DNA from: Amoebophrya sp. A120
Taxonomy: Eukaryota > Sar > Dinophyceae > Syndiniales > Amoebophryaceae
Direction: 5' to 3'
DNA: 64,000 nt
Assembly: GCA_905178155.1 (NCBI GenBank)
Contig: CAJINV010000024.1
Span: 275,813-339,812, forward strand
Shown here: piece after piece, positions 34,513 to 46,233 of the stretch
Numbering within the stretch: the stretch's first letter is position 1
Layout of the letters: each line of letters starts with the position of its first letter
Made by a program: the position numbers and the translations under genes
Notes under the pieces: generated by a model
What the model was told of the DNA's origin: nothing
Databases searched by the model: none
What the model saw: only the letters and a program-made list of their open reading frames with translations

Positions 34513-36654
34513 ATGCCGCGTGCGAAGCGTTGGGTCGTGAAGAAAAAAGACAGCGAGGGAAATACCGTTGACACCGAGTCTCGTTTGCAAAATGAGGAGC
34601 TCCAGCACGTGCAAAACGCGAAGCACTTGTCGGAGCCGGACGCCACGGAGGAAACGGGTGCCAACAGTAGCGCATGGAACAGCAGCACCTCTCTCGCGGG
34701 ACGAGCATCGGCAACCCCTGCGGCAGACAACAAAGACACTGCGCAGAGGTCCCGGCTTATTTCTTCCTCGACCGCGCAGCAAGAACACGCACCAACCCAG
34801 AAAACACCTCCAAGTACTAGCGTCTTCGTGCCGCCTCCAAGATCCCAGTACTGCGGCCGACCGCCGGAGGCACCCAATTTCTTCGATTGCGTGGAAGAGG
34901 AGACCATCAGAAACGAGACGGGCAACGAACAGTACACGATCGTACGGAAGGTTGGCCGCGGCAGTTTCGGCGTCGTGGCACTTTGTAGTTCCGTAAGAAC
35001 TACGTCTACGTTTCCCCACATCGCTGCGTCTTCAGCTCAACAGGCTGGAGGTGGCACGTCCACAAAAATAGACCCAAATGGCGGAGGCGGAGTGCAGTCG
35101 CTTTATGCCGTGAAAATTCTCCGGCCGCTGCAGAAATACAACCAGTATGTGAACGATGCGGAAGTGGAAATCGCGAACCTGCGGTTATTTTCAACCAAAC
35201 TCCACCCCGCCGACGATACAGTTAATCATGAAGAGCGACAACACTACGTGGTCACGCTGTTCTCTGATTTCACCTTCCAACACGGGTGCACCACAAACGG
35301 CAAATTGTACCACGCGCTGGTCTGCGAGGCGCTGGACTGCACGCTGCACGAATTTGTGGTTGAGAAAAATGGCGGATTTGGGCTCTGGCTGGAGGACATC
35401 CGGGTTTACGCCAAGCAGCTGTTCCAGACCGCCGCGTTTCTGCATGACAAACTGGGGGCCTGTCACACGGACTTCAAACACAAAAACATCATGTTGACGT
35501 TCCCACCTAGGGTTCTTGGCGGCGCAGGAGCATCATCTTCGGGCGCACCAACGGAGCGTTCCTGTTTTTCCGAAGACTCCTTGGACCACGACGCAAATCT
35601 TTACCGTGTCGTGGACCTCACAGTAGCAGATGAAAAGAAGAACAAAGGATCCACTCCTGCTCTCGCGGCCAACCGTCAAGCCCTCGATCTGCTTCCTGCC
35701 CACATTCGGGAAAAGTACGATAGAAAAGCGATTCCTAGTCGCGGCGGGAAGGCTACGCCAGCAAAAATTCTTCGCCCACGTACGCGGGAAATCCGTGTGA
35801 TTGACTTCGGGAACATGACCCTGCGCCGAGATTTTGGGAAGGTGAAGCCGGTGAACACGAGACAGTTTCGGGCTCCGGAGATTCTGCTTATGAAGGAGAA
35901 TTGGTGTGAGGCACTTGTGCTGTAGTTTCGCATGCCGCATCGACTTGCACTTAGTGAGGCAATGCAGTGTTTTGCATGTTATGCGTTTTCTTCTTGCGCC
36001 GGATAAAGCTTAAAGATAAAGAACTTGATGTATCATTTTACGAAAGACAAAGAGCTCGATGCTGCGCGTGCTTGCAGTAAAGGTTTTAATAAACGGTCTC
36101 TACTTTGTTCCTGTTGTTACAGCACCCCTATCTCTCGTTCCATAGGACTCGATTGCCAGCCTTGGGATGAGAAGTCGGACATCTGGTGCCTCGGCTGCGT
36201 GCTGCTGTTCCTGTACTTTGGGGAGCTGTGCTTCGACTCCCATGACGACCTTGAGCAGCTCCACATGATGCAGCGTCTCTTCGGTGACGAGCGAACCGGC
36301 GCAGGAAGCCGAAATGGAAAAACTACCGGCGCCGGCAACACTTTCGAGTTTGCACTCTGCTCTAGCGGTGGTGCGAATACTCCTAGTAGCAGCAACGCCA
36401 CGTCAGCGAAAAAGGCCAAGCGACTGCTGGCTGCCAGCAGTTCTTTACCAGATACAGCAACCACTCCGGCTGTTCGCGTCCGGCCACTAAAGTGGGAGCT
36501 CGAGCACTGGAAGCTCCGGTCTGCGGAAGAGATTTTTGACAGCGAATTTCGTGATTTTCTACAGTTCTTGATGGTCTTTGACCCCGCGAAGAGACCGTCT
36601 GCTGCCGAAGTACTGCGGCATCCGTGGTTGGCGGAGACTAAAAGTGGCACGTAG
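34513..36654 (+). CDS. CLK/LAMMER-like dual-specificity protein kinase
   Basis: Predicted 640 aa in two exons. The chosen ATG has context ACCAAGATGCC. Residues 1-130 are Ser/Thr-rich and disordered. Kinase blocks are all present: glycine loop VGRGSFGVV (about 147), YAVKILRP lysine (about 200), EVEIANL glutamate, catalytic loop CHTDFKHKNIM (about 317), VIDFG (about 430), TRQFRAPEIL (about 452), SDIWCLGC and, near 506, EQLHMMQRLFG, which corresponds to the EHLAMMERILG signature of CLK kinases. HTD in place of HRD is also typical of CLK/LAMMER kinases. These phosphorylate SR splicing factors in the nucleus; that role here is inferred from the family. Insertions of low-complexity sequence follow the catalytic loop and the LAMMER block. 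No introner element interrupts the gene. Confidence 0.85.
35904..36122 (+). other. GT-AG intron of the kinase gene
   Basis: Donor GTGTGAGG, acceptor TTGTTACAG; phases match (KEN-C-TPISRS) just after the APE motif. No inverted ends. Confidence 0.7.
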
Positions 36655-39600
36655 CGGGCGCAAGGCAGGACATGGGTGATAAGAATAGTACTACGATGCA
36701 CCGGACTACTAGGAACAAAACTACGGAGCAGTTTTGGGGAACGGTTTTTGCAATCACGGAGGAATTGCAACAAATACTTGTTTTTACTTGGACCATTTTC
36801 CCGGAACTGTTTGTCTGGTACTGATTTCCTAGAATGCTTGACGCTCTCCCGCCACGTGGCACTTTCGAATGGTGATGTGGGCTAGATGGATTTGGTGCTC
36901 TAGCTGCGCCAAAAGAATAAAGCTGAAACAGAAAGAACTAGTCGTTTTGATGCGGGTATGACCACGATGAGTCTACTGTATACGAGTTTGAACGTCGTGC
37001 TGCGTAGTAGGTCTTTCTGATGTTGTTCATCATCGAGGATGGTTTACGGCGAACCTCTGAAGGGGATGCGAGGATGCCATATGCATCCATTGAGCGTGAC
37101 GAGCGCTGCAGTACCACGAAGTGGTGTCAGACCCCGAGCGAGGAAGCAGTAGTGATATAACGGAGTAGAGATGATGAAAGCACTGACGCTCGCTTACGAG
37201 CCAGATGCTCATGTTTTTAAGTAATTCGCGAGCCACAGACACAGTTGCGTATGGGTACTGGTACATCGTCCGTGCTTAGAATGAGGGAACTGCATCATAG
37301 TAGATGTGATACTACCATGGCCATGGCTGCTCCCTCCATTGGTGCTCTGCAAGGCGCCAGCAGCTCGAGCGCCCTCTGCTTTGCGTGGCCGAGTAGCGCG
37401 GTTTGCTGATGATTTCGACGCCCGCAGCGTCCAGCGGCCTCGCGTCGCCAATGATGCCCTGCTGCAACAAATGCAAGTGGGGCCTGTCACGGGTGTCGCG
37501 GTAAGGGCGGGCAGAAGCGTAGCGACAAACGAAGAACATGCGGGCGCCGTCCTGAGCGTTGAGCTGCACGCGCGACGCGTGTGGCAAATATCAGCAACAG
37601 AGGCCACCCGGCAAGACCGAAAGGCCCGGCGCCGCAGGCACTTGGCTTTGCGCCCGCCGCTGGCTGGCTGAATCGGCGGCGCGCGTTTTTCGGCGCAATC
37701 GCTCGCGTTCTTCGCCCCGGCCTTTTTAAGACGCCCCGGCCGACCTTTTTAAGACGCGGCCCCTGTGGTGCGCGCAGCCAGCGCTGGCCTCGGTGCCTGG
37801 CTGGCGCAGGTGGGCGGAGATAGATTGCTGCAGCCGGCGCCGTGCAAGTGGCCGCCCGTCTTTCCTATTTCGCTGGCCTGCGTGTCTCGGAAGGCCCGGC
37901 GGCCGGGCTCCAGACATCGCTACTTACAGATATTTGAATTTTAATTTCGTATGTAATGAGATGACAGTACCATGTTCCAAGCGGCTTGCTGACCATCAGA
38001 TCACCCGGCGCTGCCTGAAGAGAATGTTCCCGAGTGCAGCGCCGATGTGTGGACTCATTTAGCTGCGGCGGAGGAGAGGGAAATCTTTCGAGCTATACAA
38101 ACAAAGCACTAAACATGCTGGACTGCCAGCACTTGACGGAGGCGATCACGCATTTAGCTTCCGAGAGTGCGTAAGTATAGCAGTGCGATGAAGTGTCAGA
38201 CAGACGACGAGGGAACGTGCAGAGGAGTAAAATGAGTGAGCGCACCAGTTTAAGTCACTGACCTTCATGCACGAACGCAACATGAGCGAGCGCCACAAGA
38301 ACACGGGCGCGACGACTATTGTGAGTGTGCAAGTTTTGTTGGTTTTCCTGTAGTCAGTACGCGGCGGCCAAATCATATGAACGCTACCAAGATGACTCGG
38401 AGCCCCCCCCCGCACTGGGCGGCTCGCCCTTCGGCGCCGCGCCTGCGGGCCGGGAAACTTGAGTTGCGTTTCGTCTTTGAATCTGAATAAACAGCCACAA
38501 GGCTTTCCGCGCATAAAAGGGAAACGCGGCTACAGGTGATAGACGAACCGCAGCGCTCCTGCGTGCGCTATAAGCGCGAGAGAAAAGACCTCCAGTATCA
38601 ATCGGGATGCAGTTTCTTCCGCGCAAAAGCTAGAGCGGCGAGGGCATAAAAGAACAGGCAGGGCGCAGGGGGGCCAGCTTTAGAGTGGGCGCGCGTGCGC
38701 CGCGCCGCTTTTCCCTCTGGCCCAGCTGTGCCGGTTTGCGCAGCTTCTTCCGCGCAAAAGCTAGGACGGCGAAAGCATGGAAGAACAGGCAGGGCGCAAG
38801 GGGGCCAGCTTTGGAGTACGCGCGCACGCGGGGCGCCAGCTTTCCCCCCTGCGCACGCGCCGGCCCGACCTTCGGCGCCGCGCGTGCGCGACGCCGGGAA
38901 ACAACTTGAGGCGCCAGCCACCGCCGCTGCCCAACGATCTTGCCGGCTGGCCGGCAGAACGCCGGGCGGCGCAATGGGGCGCAGGCAGAAAAACGACTTC
39001 GTGCGGAGACGCTGCGAGCAAAGAAGAGGAGGACTAGTTTTCATTCAATCAACATTTCTCGCTTACGCTGTTTGTGTTGTCGCGGATTACTTCAGACGGT
39101 GCTCCAGTCAGCATAAAGCGCACTAAATTTTTGACAAGAGAATAAAGGTCTTCCTCATGTGCAACAGCAGATTATAGATTTTGTTTCGCGCAAGCTCGGG
39201 CGCGCGGTAGTCTGAATGATCTCTAGGCTTTGTTGAAGGTCATTTGTCTATGCAACGACAAGAACTACACACGGTCCATCTTATCAAGATTTGATCACAC
39301 AACCGCCTGCAACTCACCAGAAACACCACAACGGATCATCTTGTGCTATGGATCCTTAGCAGTACACGCCAGTCAACGTGAATTTTTACACACACTCCAG
39401 GCACAGCTAGCTTGAAAGGTCGTATTTTTGAACTTTTACTCAACAAAATATATCGCGAACATCGACATAGATCATCATTTTCATTGAAGAATGAAAATCA
39501 ATTTTTTGTTGTAAAATTTTTGTTGTAAAATTATAAAAGTGGATCGTTTTTTTTCAACTTTTGTCGGACTACTACGAACACCTCCGATACGGTTTGCTAT

Positions 39601-39715
39601 ACGAACTTGCGAACAAACGACTTTTGATGGTAGAAGGAAAAAGAGAAAGATAAAGGACTGCACCTCCACCACCCGCCACGCCTGACAATAACGCACACAG
39701 AAACAAGTCTAAACC
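36655..39715. other. Gene-poor interval with GC-rich degenerate repeats
   Basis: 37.3-38.0 kb and 38.4-39.0 kb are GC-rich. A unit of about 130 bp starting TTCTTCCGCGCAAAAGCTAG occurs at about 38608 and 38743; both copies include GAACAGGCAGGGCGCA. A second duplicated phrase, CTTCGGCGCCGCGC, is at about 38429 and 38871. ORFs here are compositional. AT-rich sequence precedes the next gene. Confidence 0.5.
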
Positions 39716-42700
39716 ATGACAACTCCGCGTTCGACGACTGAAATCTTCCGGTCAGCTCCCAGCGGAGCCTGCCAAGTGTTGGTCAGGACGCTATTTTGTC
39801 TTTCCGCTGCCGCGACGACTTCCTACAACTACTCCGGCGTTGAGCACAATGCTCCGGAGACAACCTTTTTCATCCCAGCCGCTTTTGCCTTGGCCCGAGC
39901 AGCCGCAGCGCCGACGTCCACCCAAGCAGGTCCTTTGGATGCAGCCGCTGGTGCAGGAGACGATGTCTCTGGCGCAGCCACCGAAACCGACTCCGCCCCA
40001 CCTCCGCGCCATCTCCTTGTGGACCCCGCTGCGCCCGCCCGTCTCGTGGCTGCGGAAGGGATAAAACTTCCATCTCCCAGCAGAGGACGCAGTGGGAAGA
40101 CCAAGGCATCCTCTCGCCGCGGCGGCCTTTTGCGCATCCCGAGTCCCCAGCGGAAGGAGATGGACACGGAGTTTTGGACGCGCGATCTCTCGCCAGTTTT
40201 TGGCGTTCGCGAAGGTTTGGAGCGCCGCGTTCCGGAGTTCATTTTAGTACACAGAAATGAGAAGCCAGATGACCGGTTGAGTGAAGCTGGTGCCCCTGTT
40301 AATAGCCTGGCTTTGGAACAAGGGGATGATGGTGTTTTTGCGACAGGAGCGTCTGCATCAAATTCCGGATCATCCTCCTCGAGCGCTGCACCAATGGCAT
40401 CATCCTCGGGGTGGAGCAGCGGGGCTGTGGGGAGACAGGAATTTTTTCCCGACTTCGCGCTTGACAAGACCAGAAGCGATGACTCATCTTTAGCACAGCC
40501 TTCCTCCCCATTCTCGCTCGCGGCAGCGCTGGGTGCCGACCGTCCTAGTAGAAGTTCCTGGGACGAGCGGGCTTCTGCGTCGGGTCTGCAGCAGAACTTT
40601 TGGGAAGATGAACAGGGGGCAACAACAAAATCGGACGAAGCAGCGCTCTCCTTTCAGCAGAAGCAGAAGGGATTGCGCGATAGTAGATACGAGATACTGG
40701 TCCCTGATTCTGCGGAAAATAATGACAAGCAAAAGTCCATTGTATTGTCGTGAAAAAAACCGCTGCGTGCCAGTACGTGCAGAATACAACCCTGTTTGTG
40801 ATGCGTTACTTGCTATGTACAACTCGATCTTGAATGATTAATTCCATATTGTCACCAATTTCAGCACGAGGCATGATCTTCGATTGAGGCACACGGACCT
40901 GACGCTCATGGTATTTTTGGGTACAACCACACGGCAGTAGAGGTTTTTTTCTCACCTGGATACACCGTGGAGGAGTTTTACGCAACTGTTGAGCAGACAG
41001 AGGACGCCCGGTCAAAGCTGCAGGAAAAAAAGCCGAAAATCTTCAAGGCGCCAAAGGATCCATCACAAGGAAGCAGCACATCATCTGCTTCTGCAGCCGC
41101 TGGCGCGCCCGTCGTCCCGCTGTCACCGCTGTCCGTGCAGGACCTTGCAGCCAGCGGTTTTCCGGTTATGCCACTGACCCCGAGCGCGGCATTGCAGACA
41201 CCAGGTCGTGCAGCAGTGACCTCCGCTGGGCCTCCGGATCTTCCGCCACAGTCTGGGTCTAGTGCGTCCGGCAAGTTAAACCTCCCCCCGGGGACCTTCG
41301 TGGCGCAGCCAAAGCAGCTGTCTCGTCGCGAGCGTGCAGCGGCGGCGAGAAGGGACCAAACACTTTCACCTACTGTAGGCCCGACGGGGGCGGGGACGAC
41401 GACGCAAGCTTTTACAACTCCACCAGGTACTAGTTCTTACGCAATGTTGGCTTACCTGGCTGTGCCGTCTAACGCCTGCGCAGCTGGTGAACAGCAGAGC
41501 CGCTGCTCGGGTGCTGGTTTTTCTGCTCCGTGCACTATCCCACCGCAATTCATCTCCGGAGCCGCGCCACTCGCGTCTACTTCCGCTGGTCTACAACTCC
41601 CCGCAATCCGGATACAAACAGATCCGCATACGGGACAGCCGCAGTTACCGACCTATCACGAGCTCGGACTCGTAACGGCGGGCAGTCCGTTAGCGGGTGT
41701 GCCTGTGCGGGCAGTGCTGCTTCCGGCGGGGGGAAGCTGCAATCAAGCACCGATGTTCTTCGGTCGTGCAACTGCGGAAGCTCCGAATGGCGGTTTTTTT
41801 TACCCCGGAAATCCTGTTGCATCTCGTCCGCAGGGCGAGGATCTTTTCGCTTCTCGCGCACAGGAAGCCTCGTCCCGTGCAGAAGAGGACGTAACAGGAC
41901 TTGTTCCAGATGATGGTAAAAGCCGCCGAGAACTACGTGGTGACTCGGCAGACTCACCCACTCACAACAGTGGGTCGGCAGCCTCCTCTGCTTACCAATC
42001 AGCCTTGGACCAATCAGCTACGACAGGAGGAACTGCTGGCGACGAAGATACATCTTCCTACCTCGGAGTTCAACATCCTGCAAATCCTTTTCCCCCCCCG
42101 TTCCAGCACGGAAACTGCCCGTCCGTACCGCAGCCGCAGTGTTTTGCCGGCCTTATTTCACCGCAACCAGGGTCCTTGCCGGGTATGGTAGACGGGGACT
42201 TTTCCCCTGTATTCGCAGTAGGACAAAATCAGAGGCACGGAGAGCCATACGACAGTTCTGCGGCTTCAACCTCTCCGTCGGCCTTCGCGTCACCAATGTC
42301 TTTTTTTCCGCAGCAGGCGACAGACTGCTACCCACCCGGCTTCTTCCACCCTGTCTCGCCCGTCGCGGGAGGTAAGGGCAAAGGAGGAAAAGCAGGCATC
42401 GAACCCGGCAAAGCGCATAACACAGCACGGAGCCTCCTGGCAAAAGGAGGTGGGAACAAGGGAAATAGTTTTGCGACTGGAGCAGGTGGGAAGGGAAGTG
42501 CCATGGCGGATGGCGACCACAATGCCCGCCTTGGCGCTGCAGATCATTGCGTTTCAAATTCAGTTTCCTTCCCCGCCCACCCGCCTTGGCAGCTGATCCT
42601 GAAGCATTACTACCAGCAGACGACGAACCAACAGCAGGGGTCCTCGCCAGTTGGTTTCTATCATGACCCATCGCGCAAACACATCTACCCAGCGCAGTAC

Positions 42701-44291
42701 CCGAAACGACTGACGAAAGAGTGGCGCCTTCCGGACGGCAGTTTCTTGGAATACGTTTTCTCGGGCGAGAAAATTTTTATCGGAGGCCTGCGAGACACCG
42801 TGGTGGCAAAACTGTCCGAGAAGCTGCTTCAGGAAGTGATTCTTGGAAGGAGTATTCGAAAGAAAGTACAGGGAGATCTTCAGACCGACTTCCAAGCCCC
42901 CGGCCACAACATGAAAGAACGACTGCGCCGGGCGCTCAGCATGCACGTTCACGGCGCAATTCGCGACCTGTGGCGACCCGCGTCTGCGCTCGCGTGGCAA
43001 AAACCACGTGGGGCTGACCCGTTAAAAACGACAAGGCAGGGTGGTTTGTCGCCGGCGCTTTTGCAGGCGCTACAGCAGGCCGTGGTCAGTGCCGTCAAGG
43101 AGTACAACTTGGTCGAGGAAAAACGAGAGGGAGGGCATTTATTTCCAGTGCAAGACCTCCTTCTAGGCGCGAGCCTTGTCGACACCACCGCCACCACCGC
43201 ACTGGTAGAGCTCGCCAAGGAAATAGCCGGCCTGCTACACGACCACTTGATTGTGCACTTACCGGCCCACGTGGCAGAAAACGGTCTCTGGGTGAACACG
43301 GAAGCCTTCGCGCCGCAGCTGCTGTATCCTATGTAAAAACGTCCGCACCCCATATTTGCCATGCAGATTTGCAGTCACAGACGGATTTGTAATAGTAATA
43401 CGCAACCCCATCATGAGATACATTTCCCATCGCAGTTTGGACATTGTAATGCTTTAAACAGGATGAGTAGACGGCTTCGTGATCCACGGCTGCACTTGCT
43501 AAACCGCACTACAATACAGAGAGGAACTTGTCATGCGTGACTCCCAAAACTTCTCGACTTGTGTTGCGAGATCCCCATCTTGACTCTGGGGTGGGGACGT
43601 TTTTACATAGGATATTCTGCGGGGGTTCATTTACGCCGAAATCTACTTAGTACACCCTTGGTCGGTTTCTAAGTTGAAAGAAGTTTTTGCTTCTTCATCT
43701 TCATTTCGCAGCGGGAGCAAGAAGACCTCGACGTCCGCGGGAGCTGGTGCAACTGGAGCAGAACTTGGAGCGTCCTCTTCTTCTTCCTCCCACGAGAGGC
43801 CGGGTAGTACTTCATCCGGAGCAAGTCCAGCTTGTCCTCCAACCCTTGACAGCCCCGAGGATCATCTTCACACGGAACGAGAAGAAACCGCTGCTGCGTT
43901 GGTGGAGCTCGCCAAGCGCGTGGAAACTTTCGGTAGCCGTCTAACCGCTGCGATGGAGCAACACTACCAGGAATTGGACAAGATGGAAGCTGGGTCTGCT
44001 GTGGACTACGACCGTCGCGATAGAAGCATTAACACAAGTAAAATATTACAGCACCGACACAAGTGCAACATCAGCCTTCCGTGTTTCACCGATGCGCGCG
44101 TCAAGGCCTGGAAACGGTGGGCGGAGGAGAAACTCAACGGCAAGTATTGGGATTCTATAACCAGTTGCGAAGCCACATTGAATTGGTATCGAAGTGTGGA
44201 CTCCCTGGCCTTCTTGGTGCTGCGGTGGAAGGAAAAATACGGCTACGTGCCGGACTTTCGCGTGGTGAAAGATGATAACAACTGGAAGTGA
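39716..44291 (+). CDS. Large low-complexity protein of unknown function
   Basis: Predicted about 1359 aa in three exons; ATG in context AAACCATGA. Exon 1 is Ala/Ser/Pro-rich with a few ordered stretches (EFWTRDLSPVFGVREG). Exon 2 is Pro/Gly/Ser/Ala-rich, with a GGKGKGGKAG segment, and becomes ordered near its end (KRLTKEWRLPDGSFLEYVFSG, ALVELAKEIAGLL). Exon 3 ends with a compact aromatic domain (ARVKAWKRWAEEKLNGKYW, VLRWKEKYGYVPDF). No family recognised. The join between exons 1 and 2 is a proposed GT-AG intron; the join between 2 and 3 is an F3 element. Low-complexity linkers and a small C-terminal domain would suit a scaffold or RNA-associated protein, but that is speculation. Confidence 0.65.
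40742..40942 (+). other. Proposed GT-AG intron in the low-complexity gene
   Basis: Donor GTATTG, acceptor GTAGAG, phase 0 on both sides (KQKSI to VFFSPGYTVEEFY). Other acceptors nearby are out of phase. Confidence 0.5.
43325..43614. mobile_element. Introner-like element, family F3
   Basis: Ends TATCCTATGTAAAAACGTCC and its complement. Flanks TGCTG/TTCTG (4 of 5). Frame kept (APQLL to RGFIYAEIY). Confidence 0.85.
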
Positions 44292-46233
44292 AGATGATTT
44301 TTTTACCTCGGTTGCTAGAGCCTGTGGGCGAGGAGGGGCTAGCTCTAGCAACTGCTATAAAGTGATTGACTAATGGTAATGGTTGTATATTGCAAGCAAG
44401 CAACCAGGACTGCGAGTGAATGACAGAATTAAGTATATGCAAAGCAAAAAAAGCCCTTATTACATCGTTAGAAACCTTCGTACTACAACCGGGAGTGCAC
44501 CTCAGTGAGGACAGAGACAAGAATACAGGATTTAAACTTCGATCATTGGGAAACACAGGAAGGAAGAACTTGGATGAGCAAATAAATTTTGTGATTTCAT
44601 CTGGGTACAAGTTGTCGCAAAAATGGCAAGATCATGACTGTATCGAAAATGCAAATTTGTTTTGTCTGGTGAAGACTTCTGAGCCAGGATTATTCTGGTG
44701 ATTTCTGAGCCAGATTCAAAAATTAAAATCTGCTTCAATCGGAGGCACACTGCGCTTCTACCCTAAAAGGGTCGCGGTGCAGCATTCAAACGATGTCGTT
44801 GATGTCGTTTGTTACGTGTTCACAGTACTTCTGCAAAAAGTTGCTGCTCATTTTTGAGAGAGGGTCTACTTTTGTGTTGCGAGCTGTGTATTAACAAAAA
44901 CGTGCGCTGAGGAGATGTTTATGAGTCGCAGGGAGCAGTGGCACTGCTTTTCCGATGACCGCCGTTGAGACGTACAGCCTTTTTGGTAGTATAACGAGGG
45001 AGCAAAAGGAGAAGCGCAACGCGTCCATGGAGCGCTGAGAGCGTCGTGGGAGCAGGGGAAAGTAAACAATATGAAGTAGAAGTGGTAATATCTAGCATGA
45101 ATTTTTGGAAATCAAGTCGGATAGATTCAGTTTCTTGCCCCGGCTTGCCGTTGTCGCAGGCTTTGATGCCAGAGGTCGCATCTCGCATTACGATGTGGTG
45201 GCGGGACGGAGCACCTCTTGCGACGCATCCCGCGTTCGGCGTGTCCAAGCGGTGCAGCAGGTGATCCAGAACTGGCGCCAGGGGTTCGCGCCGGAATTCC
45301 GTTTGCAGTACCATCGGCCTCTGCGAAGAGAGCCGGCTGTCGCAGGGGCGACGGGAGCTGCTCAAGTGCCTGCGGGAGATTGCTGCGTCTTAGTTCCCAG
45401 AGGGATTGGGCCGCCATGCGCGGCAGGTGGTGCACAACTGCCGCCGGGGGTGTGTGCGGAACGGGCGCCACGGGTGTGCCCAGGCTGCGAGAGGGCCGCG
45501 GCGCGGCTCGGCAGTTACCACGATGCCGGGTCGCGCTGCTCCGCGCGATTGCCCGGCGTGGGTGATGGATGCCCTCACCCCGCCCGCTCTGGAACCACGC
45601 GCCGGCCCGCATCGGGCTGGTGGGGGCATGCCCAGGTTTTCGCCGGCCAATCCGGCTTTCGGGATGCGGTTCTCCCCCGCGTCCAATCCGTCCCGCTGGC
45701 GGGGTGCTATGGCGGCCGCGGGGCATTGAGATTTTCACGGCGCCGCGCCCCCGTGCTGCCCTGCTGCTGTAGCGCCGTTCGTGTGTGCGTCTCGGTCCTC
45801 GGGCATTGCTCTGCTGCGAACCGGAAGACCTTTGTCCTGCGGCTGCGATTCCTTGTGCGGACGATAGTAACCGGACAGCAATTTTTCCGCCTTCTGCGAC
45901 AAGACTGCCTTAGATGATTTCGTTTTCCCTGAGAGCGAGGCGCGAGTTCTTGTGTGCGAGGACTTCAAAAACGAGCGAGGAGCAGGCTTCATTGAGTTGC
46001 TGCTGAACGAGTGAAATTGCTTGCGAGCGTGAGATTGTTGGTGAGCGTGAGATTGCTGGTGAGCGTTTACTTACATGTTGCTGGGAACATGCAAAATGCA
46101 AATGTGAATGATGAAAGGGAGGAATTTGAGCCCGCGGCGGGTGTGTTGCGCGGACAGTGTCTAATAAAACTGTACTAGCTGTTTTTGTCCTCGACCTCCT
46201 GCTCAACGATCCGCTCGCGTGCCAACATTCATC
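44292..46233. other. Intergenic with doubtful ORFs
   Basis: Holds a small AT-rich ORF (44420-44701, plus) and overlapping GC-rich ORFs on both strands at 45105-45917, none with a recognisable family or consistent frame. A short tandem phrase, GAGCGTGAGATTG, repeats near 46025-46060. Confidence 0.4.

Noticed and set aside
37030-39044. Overlapping GC-rich ORFs between the kinase gene and the low-complexity gene
   Set aside because: Coding-like length arises from GC-rich repeats on both strands; no start context, motif or frame preference.
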